In this document: positions 27,404 through 34,900 of the stretch, in pieces
Layout of the letters: each line of letters begins with the position of its first letter
Numbering within the stretch: the first letter of the stretch is position 1
DNA from: JBEIGE01 sp040382055
GTDB lineage: Bacteria > Pseudomonadota > Gammaproteobacteria > Burkholderiales > Burkholderiaceae_C
DNA length: 64,000 nt
Direction of reading: 5' to 3'
NCBI GenBank assembly: GCA_040382055.1
Contig: JBEIGE010000012.1
Location: forward strand, 1-64,000
The notes under the pieces: generated by a model
What the model was told of the DNA's origin: nothing
Database searches by the model: none
What the model saw: the letters and a program-made list of their open reading frames with translations, nothing else
Translations under genes and position numbers: made by a program

Positions 27404-27901
27404 ATGAGTCAAACCACCAACACCTTGAGCCCCGACGCTGACGCCATGAAAGTCCGGCTAGCCTGGTCGCCCGAACTGGTGCTGCACGACAGCCGTACGG
27501 ATGCAACCCACCAGGAATTCATTGATCTGCTCAACGCCACATCGGCATCAGACACGGCCCACAAGCTCCCCTTGTACCAGTCGCTGGTCGAACACACCGT
27601 GGCACATTTTGGGCAAGAAGAGCGCTGGATGCTGGCCTGTGGCCTGACTGCCGAGCACTGCCACTTCTCCCAGCACAGCAGTGTGCTTGAGGTCATGAAA
27701 GAGGTCGAGCGCCGGGCTGTAGCCGGTGATACCGGCCTCATCGACCAGATGCTCGAAGCCCTGGTGGAATGGTTTCCCATGCACGCCCAGAGCATGGATG
27801 CAGGACTGGTGGCCTTCCTCCAAGAGGCCGGTTTTGACACCACCAGCGAAACCCTGTCACCACCTGAAGCTGCCCAACACGCCAGCACAACAATAGCCTG
27901 A
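27404..27901 (+). CDS. Hemerythrin domain protein
   Basis: A 165-residue protein with a single hemerythrin-like four-helix domain. Putative di-iron ligands are seen in DATHQEF, LVEHTVAHFGQEERWM (His-x3-His, then Glu) and EHCHFSQHSSVL. Bacterial hemerythrins of this size bind oxygen or act as oxygen sensors or iron stores. It lies between argH and the lactate dehydrogenase gene, likely in one transcript. The specific role is unknown. Confidence 0.85.
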   Translation: MSQTTNTLSPDADAMKVRLAWSPELVLHDSRTDATHQEFIDLLNATSASDTAHKLPLYQSLVEHTVAHFGQEERWMLACGLTAEHCHFSQHSSVLEVMKEVERRAVAGDTGLIDQMLEALVEWFPMHAQSMDAGLVAFLQEAGFDTTSETLSPPEAAQHASTTIA

Positions 27902-27922
27902 ACACTTCCTGAGGAAAATAAA

Positions 27923-29074
27923 ATGCCTGTGATCACCAACATCGAAGACCTGCGGGTTTTGGCCAAGAAGCGCGTGCCGCGCATGTTTTATGACTATGCC
28001 GACAGCGGCTCCTGGACCGAAGGCACCTACCGCGCCAACTCGGAAGATTTCCAGAAGATCAAGCTGCGCCAGCGCGTGGCGGTAAACATGGAAAACCGCA
28101 GCACCGCCTGCAAGATGGTAGGTATCGATGCCAAGATGCCGGTGGCCATTGCGCCGGTGGGCTTGACCGGCATGCAAAGCGCCGACGGCGAGATCAAGGC
28201 AGCACGTGCCGCAGAGAAGTTCGGCATTCCGTTCACGCTGTCCACCATGAGCATCTGCTCCATTGAAGACATTGCACAGAACACCAGCCAACCCTTCTGG
28301 TTTCAGCTCTACATGATGCGCGACCGCAAGGCCATGGCCAAGATGATCGAACGGGCCCGGGTTGCCAAATGCAGCGCCCTGGTGCTCACGCTGGACCTGC
28401 AGGTGATCGGCCAGCGCCACAAAGACATCAAAAACGGTCTGACCGCACCGCCCAAACCCACCCTGGCCAACATCATCAACCTGGCCACCAAACCCCGCTG
28501 GTGCTTAGGCATGCTGGGCACGCGGCGACACACCTTCCGCAATCTGGTGGGCCATGTGGAATCGGTCAGCAATATGTCATCCCTGGCAGCCTGGACCAAC
28601 GAGCAGTTTGACCCCCGTATCTCCTGGTCTGATATCCAGTGGGTCAAAGAACAATGGGGTGGAAAACTCATCCTCAAGGGCATTGCTGATGTTGAAGACG
28701 CCCTGCTGGCCGTCAAAAGCGGGGCCGACGCCCTGATTGTCAGCAACCATGGTGGACGCCAGCTTGACGGTGCGCCCAGCAGCATCGAGGCCTTGCCCGC
28801 CATCGTGGCCGCCGTCGGCAATGACATCGAGGTCTGGATGGATGGCGGCATCCGCAGCGGACAGGATGTGCTCAAAGCCTGGGCGCTGGGTGCCAAAGGC
28901 ACGATGATTGGTCGCGCCATGGTCTACGGCCTGGGTGCCATGGGTGAAGAAGGCGTGAGCAAGGCTCTCAAAATCATCCACCGCGAGCTCGACATCACCA
29001 TGGCCTTTTGCGGTCATACCGACATCAACACCGTAGACAAAAACATTTTGATGCCGGGCACCTACCCGACATAA
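27923..29074 (+). CDS. lldD: FMN-dependent alpha-hydroxy acid dehydrogenase (L-lactate dehydrogenase family)
   Basis: A 383-residue TIM-barrel flavoprotein oxidising L-lactate or a related 2-hydroxy acid, passing electrons to quinone or cytochrome. The N-terminal FYDYADSGSWTEGTYRAN, the catalytic His segment SNHGGRQLDGAPSSIEALP and the FMN-phosphate loop DGGIRSGQDVLKAWALGA are clear. A GAGGAA ribosome site precedes ATG 27923. LldD, glycolate and mandelate oxidases share these motifs, so the substrate is inferred. Confidence 0.9.
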   Translation: MPVITNIEDLRVLAKKRVPRMFYDYADSGSWTEGTYRANSEDFQKIKLRQRVAVNMENRSTACKMVGIDAKMPVAIAPVGLTGMQSADGEIKAARAAEKFGIPFTLSTMSICSIEDIAQNTSQPFWFQLYMMRDRKAMAKMIERARVAKCSALVLTLDLQVIGQRHKDIKNGLTAPPKPTLANIINLATKPRWCLGMLGTRRHTFRNLVGHVESVSNMSSLAAWTNEQFDPRISWSDIQWVKEQWGGKLILKGIADVEDALLAVKSGADALIVSNHGGRQLDGAPSSIEALPAIVAAVGNDIEVWMDGGIRSGQDVLKAWALGAKGTMIGRAMVYGLGAMGEEGVSKALKIIHRELDITMAFCGHTDINTVDKNILMPGTYPT

Positions 29075-29109
29075 ACCTGCGAACGAGCCAAGGCCGGGGC
29101 TCACTGGCA

Positions 29110-30369
29110 ATGTCTGAATTACGCACGCCAATTCGCCGCATTGCCCATCTCGACATGGATGCTTTTTATGCATCGGTTGAGTTGTTGCGTTACCCCCAGC
29201 TCAAGGGCCTGCCTGTGGTCATTGGCGGTGGTCGGCGCAAGGAGGATGAGTTGTTGCAAAGGCTCAGGCTGGCGCAGCCCGATCGGCCCTGGGGCCCTGA
29301 GGATTTGGCCGACATCCCCTTGAGTTTTTTCCCGCTGCTCTCAGGCTACACCGGGCGCGGTGTGATCACCACAGCCACTTATGCCGCACGCCAGTTCGGT
29401 GTGGGCTCGGCCATGGGCCTGATGAAAGCCGCCAAGCTGTGCCCGCAAGCCATCTTGCTGCCGGTGGACTTTGCGCAGTACCGGCACTACTCGGAGCGTT
29501 TCAAGGCCATCATTACCGACATTGCGCCGGTGATGGAAAACCGGGGCGTAGACGAGGTCTACATCGACTTCACCGAAGTGCCTGGCGGCCAGCGCCTAGG
29601 CGGGCGTGTGCTGGCGCGGCTCATCCAGAAAGCCATTTTTGACGACACCGGCCTGACCTGCTCGGTTGGTGTGGCCCCCAACAAGCTGCTGGCCAAGATG
29701 GCCAGTGAATTCAACAAACCCAACGGCATTTCTGTGGTTATGGAAGACGAGGTGCAGAGCAAAGTCTGGCCGCTGGCCTGCCGCAAAATCAACGGCATTG
29801 GTCCCAAGGCAGAAGAAAAACTCAACAGCCACGGCATCCACACCATCGGGGAACTGGCTCAGCGCAGCTTGCCCTGGCTTATGGACACCTTTGGGCAGCG
29901 CACCGGCGCTTGGTTGCATGCCGCCAGCCACGGGCAGGACGACCGACCGGTGGCGCTTGGCAGTGAGCCGGTGAGCATGAGCCGCGAAACCACCTTTGAG
30001 CGCGACCTGCACGCCGTGCGCGACAAAGCCGAGCTCGGTGCCATCTTCACCCGGCTGTGCCAGCAGGTGGCTGCAGACCTGCAGCGCAAGGGCTATGTGG
30101 GCAAGACCATCGGCATCAAGCTGCGTTTTGACAACTTCAAAATCGTCACCCGTGACCTGACGCTGGAGCACCCTACGGCAGACGCGCAAGAGATTCGCCA
30201 GGCAGCGGGCCTGGCGCTCAAGCGCGCACCGTTGCAGCAAAGGCTGCGATTGCTGGGGGTGCGGGTAGGTTCACTGCAAAAACAGGGCTCAGCCCAGGCT
30301 GCATCTTTGCATGAAGCTACGAATTCAATAGCAAATACCGTACATCCCGAAACCGGTCAGCTGTTCTAA
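29110..30369 (+). CDS. dinB: Y-family DNA polymerase IV
   Basis: Error-prone translesion polymerase of 419 residues. Catalytic acidic motifs are HLDMDAFYASVELL near the N-terminus and NRGVDEVYIDFTEV (about 140). An HhH/thumb segment (INGIGPKAEEKLNSHGIHTIGELA) and little-finger domain follow. A segment of about 35 residues after VVIGGG (KEDELLQRLRLA...) enlarges the finger region relative to E. coli DinB. The C-terminus ends in a tail overlapping an AAGCT-N9-ATAGC repeat. I chose ATG 29110, after the lldD stop. No beta-clamp motif was confidently identified. Confidence 0.92.
   Translation: MSELRTPIRRIAHLDMDAFYASVELLRYPQLKGLPVVIGGGRRKEDELLQRLRLAQPDRPWGPEDLADIPLSFFPLLSGYTGRGVITTATYAARQFGVGSAMGLMKAAKLCPQAILLPVDFAQYRHYSERFKAIITDIAPVMENRGVDEVYIDFTEVPGGQRLGGRVLARLIQKAIFDDTGLTCSVGVAPNKLLAKMASEFNKPNGISVVMEDEVQSKVWPLACRKINGIGPKAEEKLNSHGIHTIGELAQRSLPWLMDTFGQRTGAWLHAASHGQDDRPVALGSEPVSMSRETTFERDLHAVRDKAELGAIFTRLCQQVAADLQRKGYVGKTIGIKLRFDNFKIVTRDLTLEHPTADAQEIRQAAGLALKRAPLQQRLRLLGVRVGSLQKQGSAQAASLHEATNSIANTVHPETGQLF
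30314..30332 (+). repeat. Short dispersed repeat, AAGCT-N9-ATAGC type, at the 3' end of dinB
   Basis: AAGCTACGAATTCAATAGC encodes part of the dinB tail (EATNSIA). It shares its ends and spacing with the motif inside hemD at 20720-20738. Confidence 0.4.
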
Positions 30370-30393
30370 ACCGGCCCTAAACCGGTCGCTCAC

Positions 30394-30473
30394 GCGCCAG
30401 GGCAGGCGAAACCGCTCGTGTCCCCCGCCCTTAGTGCTCCTCCTTGACCTCGCTATTTCGCCTGCCCTGGCGC
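30394..30473. repeat. Stem-loop element, type A, copy 1 (intergenic)
   Basis: GCGCCAGGGCAGGCGAAA (30394-30411) and its perfect 18-nt reverse complement (30456-30473) flank a 44-nt loop. The loop holds CGTGTCCCCCGCCC and GCTCCTCCTTGACCT, both also found in copy 2 at 32319-32400 inside the restriction-modification gene, where the arms differ. It lies between convergent dinB and dusC. With the tandem repeat that follows, it fills the 30370-30530 gap; I saw no gene there. Confidence 0.85.
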
Positions 30474-30546
30474 TTGGCCTAGGTTGTTGCGCTTAACCTG
30501 GGTCGAAGCACTTCGCCTTTGTCGTAGCGCTTAGCCTATGTCGTAG
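30471..30546. repeat. 19-bp tandem repeat, four copies, overlapping the dusC 3' end
   Basis: Units at 30471-30489, 30490-30508, 30509-30527 and 30528-30546 follow the pattern CGCTTaGCCTatGTCGTAG, each exactly 19 bp with a few substitutions. The fourth unit contains the dusC stop codon and codons for its last residues (RYDIG). The first unit abuts the right arm of the type A stem-loop. Confidence 0.85.
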
Positions 30547-31505
30547 CGCCACAGCTCGGCAGCCAGCCACATGCTGACCTCGCGGTCTGTCGCGGTCTTG
30601 AGCTGCTGGTAGGCCACCTCGGCCTCGGGAAATCGGCGGCGCAAAAAGTTTAGCCACTGTTTGAGTCGCCCAGCCCGCTTGCGCGGCTCCAGTTGGGTGC
30701 ACACAATGTGCCAGAACTCGGCCATCAGGGGCAACACGGTTTCCCAGATGACGTCACGTTGTGGCCCCCCTGACGCTGCACGTATGGCCAGTGCCAGTCC
30801 GGGGTCTACTACCGCACCACGCCCCAGCATGACACTGCTGCAGCCGGACTCGGCCATGCAGGCCTGCGCATCGGCCACGCTCCAGATCTCGCCATTGGCC
30901 ACTACATCCAGGCTCACTGCAGCACGGATATCGGCTATCCGCGCCCAATAAGCCGGTGGCTGGTAGGCCTGCGCCTTGGTGCGGGCATGCACCACCAGCT
31001 CACTGGCGCCCGCTTCTTCAATGGCGATGGCGTTTTCAACCGCCAAGGCATCATCCAGATAGCCCAGCCGCATCTTGGCCGATACCGGTATGTGTGCCGG
31101 TACAGCGCGGCGAACCGCACTGACAATGCGCCCAACGGTATGCGGCGTTTCCAGCAGCAGCGCGCCGCCGCCATGGCGGTTCACAATTTTGGCCGGGCAA
31201 CCAAAGTTCAGGTCTATGCCCGCCGGGCCCAGCGTGGCCAGGCGCGCCGCGTTCTCGGCCATGCACGCCGGGTCTGAGCCCAGCAACTGCGGTCGCACAG
31301 GTACGCCAGACAAGGTGCATGAACCATTGAGCAGCTCGGGCACGATGCGGACAAACACCCGCTCGGGCAGCAACTGGTCGGTAATGCGGATGAACTCGGA
31401 CACACAGCGGTCAATCCCGCCCACGCGGGTCAGGATGTCGCGCAGCACAAAGTCCAGCAGGCCCTCCATGGGGGCGAGGAGGATTTGATCCTTGCTTGCA
31501 GTCAA
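30531..31505 (-). CDS. dusC: tRNA-dihydrouridine(16) synthase DusC
   Basis: FMN enzyme of 324 residues reducing uridine 16 in the tRNA D-loop. It has LLAPMEGLLDFVLRDILTRVGG at the N-terminus, the catalytic Cys in DLNFGCPAKIVNRHGGGALL (about 98) and FMN-phosphate contacts in VMLGRGAVVDPGLA. The only plausible start before LLAPMEG is a TTG at 31505. The last codons and stop lie within a 19-bp tandem repeat, which may have eroded or replaced the original 3' end. DusC versus DusA/B is judged from the LAPMEG start and length. Confidence 0.92.
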   Translation of the reverse strand: MTASKDQILLAPMEGLLDFVLRDILTRVGGIDRCVSEFIRITDQLLPERVFVRIVPELLNGSCTLSGVPVRPQLLGSDPACMAENAARLATLGPAGIDLNFGCPAKIVNRHGGGALLLETPHTVGRIVSAVRRAVPAHIPVSAKMRLGYLDDALAVENAIAIEEAGASELVVHARTKAQAYQPPAYWARIADIRAAVSLDVVANGEIWSVADAQACMAESGCSSVMLGRGAVVDPGLALAIRAASGGPQRDVIWETVLPLMAEFWHIVCTQLEPRKRAGRLKQWLNFLRRRFPEAEVAYQQLKTATDREVSMWLAAELWRYDIG

Positions 31506-31558
31506 TGAGCGAAATGCCCAAATTGCATGGAATCACTGAGCATCATTGATGATGCCGG

Positions 31559-31588
31559 TTAAGCCGAGATACGGTCAAACGCACTCAT
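31559..31588 (-). pseudogene. Ten-codon relic after the MNT gene (possible HEPN toxin start)
   Basis: ATG at 31588 overlaps the MNT stop by four bases (ATGA) and reads MSAFDRISA then stop. MNT antitoxins are usually followed, often with this overlap, by a HEPN ribonuclease of 110-140 residues. Here nothing further is open before dusC. Reading this as a decayed HEPN gene is inference. Confidence 0.3.
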
Positions 31589-31875
31589 ATCGGCTGTGCC
31601 TCTAAGAGCACTTGGGCACGGAACTTCAAGGGAAGGTCACCGGGTGTCAACAAATCAACAGGAACGCCTAGCAGCTCTTCCAACTCCACCTGCAGCCCAC
31701 CGAGATCGAACAGCGTAGTGCCTGGCATCGTGTCCACCAGCAAATCAATGTCGCTGCCCTCTGCGTCGCGCCCGTAGAGAATCGATCCAAAAACACGCGG
31801 ATTCATGGTGCGAAAGCGTGTTGCCGCTTCCAGCACGGCGCTGCGGTTGAGGGCCAAGGTTTGCGAAGGTCTCAT
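31585..31875 (-). CDS. MNT-type minimal nucleotidyltransferase
   Basis: A 96-residue protein of the DNA polymerase beta superfamily. The signature VFGSILYGRDAEGSDIDLLVD (about 28-48) has the GS...D-x-D arrangement expected for metal-binding catalysis. MntA-type proteins act as antitoxins that AMPylate or otherwise neutralise HEPN RNases. The partner toxin is absent; only a ten-codon reading frame follows. It lies between dusC and the MmeI-like gene, all on the minus strand. Confidence 0.85.
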   Translation of the reverse strand: MRPSQTLALNRSAVLEAATRFRTMNPRVFGSILYGRDAEGSDIDLLVDTMPGTTLFDLGGLQVELEELLGVPVDLLTPGDLPLKFRAQVLLEAQPI

Positions 31876-31932
31876 GTCTTGCTTCAGATAGTCAGCATGA
31901 ATGGTAGCCCAACGCCACAGAAGTACGAATCA

Positions 31933-34900
31933 TCACAGCGCCCGCGCCAGATTGAGCGCCAGCAGCCGTTTGAGGATTTCTTCGTCGGGCATGGCTGCGG
32001 TGTAGTCTTGCCATCCGTAGGCTTGGGCGACTGCGCTGTCCAGCGCCTGGTGCGCGGCATCCAGCCAGGCGGGGCGCTGGTTGTAGAGCTTGGTCAGGGT
32101 GCGCTCGGCCAGGTCTTTTTCATGCCCGGCTTTGGGCAGAATGAGGTCCGGGTAGGGGCTGGTGTCCATGCCCAGCGGCGTGACTTCTGGCACGCGGTCG
32201 GTCCACTCTGGCGGGTTGAGCCAGTTTTCCCTCTGGTCATTGAGGCGCTTGGCGGCATTGGCAATGGCGATGGCGTGGTTGCGCACGGCTGTTGGGGGGC
32301 TTGCGCGATCCGGGTGATGGGTTGGCAGGGCGCTCTGCTCCGTGTCCCCCGCCCGTGTTGCGGGCTCCTCCTTGACCTGCGCAGAACCCCCTACCAACCC
32401 ACCACCCTGCCGGTTTTCTGTAAGACCGGCGGGAATGAGGGCACCACCCGCCAGGGTTTCGGTACGCTGGTGGGCCGTTTCCAAGGGCGTGAGGCCTGCG
32501 GGGAAGGGGAAGGTTTCGAAGCAGGACTTGGCGTTGTAGGTGGGGTCGTTTCCAACGCCATGCATGGAGGCCTGGGCGAGTGACCATGCCTCGTGAATGC
32601 GAGAACTGAGGATGCCGAAGGTGGTGTCATCAGCACGGGTGATGGCATAGAGGCGTGAATCAGGCCAGACCTGCGAAGGCAACCAGACGAAGTAACGGTA
32701 CTTGGCTACGCGAGGCGATGCAATGTATCGGGATAACGCCGCAGACGAGTTACGGTAGTCATCACCAGTGCGTCCGTGAATCCACCAATTGCGTTTGCGA
32801 CTGGCATCGTTCTGTGCATCACGTTGCGGTTTGATGTGCAACTTGGCATGCGCATACGGTGCCTCAAACAACGCCGCATCACCTTCGGACATTGCCGCAC
32901 CAAAGTCAATAATCCACGTGTCGCTGTTGCGTTTGGCAATGTCCTGCCCATTGGCCCAAGGTCGGAGAACCAATGCGTTGGACTTGCCATTTACATTGGG
33001 TTGATTGAGCCAAGCGCGCGCCAGAGAACCCGGAATGTCAAAGGCACCAACCTTGACCGGGCCTTGAAACGCAGCACTGCCGTTGCTGCTCAAAGCTTGC
33101 GCAGTGGTCAAGTCAAGCCCGTGTGCGTTTGCCGACAGATCCGCAGGTATTCGCGGAACGCTAAAGCCATCGAGCGTCGGCTTCTGGCTAGCGTGTCCAA
33201 AGCACACCAGTGAGACACGCACGGCTGCACCATTGTTTACCCATGGTTCGTCACTCCACGCTTCGAAGATTTTTGTGCTTTCGCTAATCGCAGCAAGCAC
33301 GACCCGATTTGAGCCAGAACGTAATGCCTGCGTAGCAACCAGCCCCGCTGCTCCCAGACCGTTCGTTTCAATCGCCTTGCGGGCTTTCTCGAACCAGTAA
33401 CACACCAAATCCGCACCGCCGGGTACGCGGCCCGCGTAGACCTTGCGCAAGGTGGTCGTGTAGTCGTCGCCCAACTCAGAGCGCATTTTCTTGTCACCCA
33501 AAAACGGCGGATTTCCAATCACCACGCTGGCTCTCGGCCAGACGGCTTCGACAGGCTCAGCCCGAACGGAAGTGGGTGCGGGGGCAGCGCCAGCGTCCCC
33601 CCGCCCCATCAGGTTCTGGGGTGTGGGCGGGGCGGGTGTTGGGGCCGATTTTGGAACCGCAGGTTCATGAGGCCCCGGCATCCGCCCCGCCTGCGCCCCA
33701 GAACCTGTACCTCCACCTGTGCCCACCCCTTCGACAAGCTCAGGGCGAACGGGCTGGAAAGCAATCAAGGCATCCCGGCACTCAATATGGTCCAGCGGCT
33801 CCAAAACGGGGTTGGTCTTGAACTCGTAGCCGTGTTCAATGCGCCACTGCAACTCGCCTATCCACACCGTCACCCGCGCCAGCTCGGCAGCGTATTCATT
33901 GAGCTCTATGCCCAGCACGTTGTGCGGCCCGGTCACCAGGTCGGCCTGACGGTCCAGCCCCAAGGCGGCGGCATCCAGGTGGCTTTTGTGCTCAATGTCT
34001 TTCAGGGCTTTAAGGCCCAAAAACAGAAAGTTGCCACTGCCACAGGCCGGGTCAAGAACGCGGTAGGCTTTCAGGTCTTCCAGCCAGGCGGCAAACCTTG
34101 CCATGGCCAGCTTGGCGTGCCTGTCGTTCTTCTTGGTGCTTTTGGCCATTAGCCCTTGTAAATCCTTGGCTGTTTGCTCCCATTTTTGAAGCAAAGGGCG
34201 GATCAGCACGGGCTCGATGATGCGCATAATCGTGGCCGGGTCGGTGTAGTGCGCGCCCAACTGGCTGCGCTTGGACGGGTCCAGGCCGCGCTCGAACAGC
34301 GTGCCGAAGATGGACACGTCAATCGCGCTCCAGTTCAGGGCGGCGGCGTTGCGCAGCTCGGTCACTTCCATGATGGTCAAGGCGGGAACCTTGACCTTTT
34401 TGAACAAGCCGCCGTTGAACCACGGAATATCGTCGTTACCGTACAGCCCGCCTTCGCGCATCACAGTAAACAAATTGGTCAGGCCCTGGCTGAGTTTGTC
34501 GGCCGTGAGGTTTTTGTTTTTCACCAGCCCTTCAAACATGCGCCCAGGCAGCAGCCCCACGTCTTCGGCAAAAAAGCAGAACAGGCATTGGGTCAGAAAG
34601 TGCGCCACTTCGTCGGCGTACGTCAAAGCGTCCGGTGTGGGGGGCTGCAAAGTCGGCGCCGATTTCGGAACCGCAGGTTCATGAGGCTCAGGCGTTGCGG
34701 CCTCCCATGCCAGACGCTGCCCCGGCAGCAGCGGACTAGTCCCTGGGCCTGGCCCGCGCTTGCGCAGGCCTTCAGCCAGCGTGGCAAAGCTTTTGGCGGC
34801 AGCCTCGGTGATGTCGCGGCTGGTCTTCTGGGGCCGGAAACTCTCGGGGTCCAGCCACAGGCGGCGCAACAGCGCCTGCTTGTGGGGCTGGTCCAGTTCG

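Noticed and set aside
33546..33752. Insertion sequence
   Set aside because: No transposase frame and no target-site duplication could be recognised; the repeats are short noncoding-type elements read through in frame.
30394..34717. CRISPR array
   Set aside because: The repeats are few, unevenly spaced, of three different types and located inside genes; there are no regular spacers and no cas genes.
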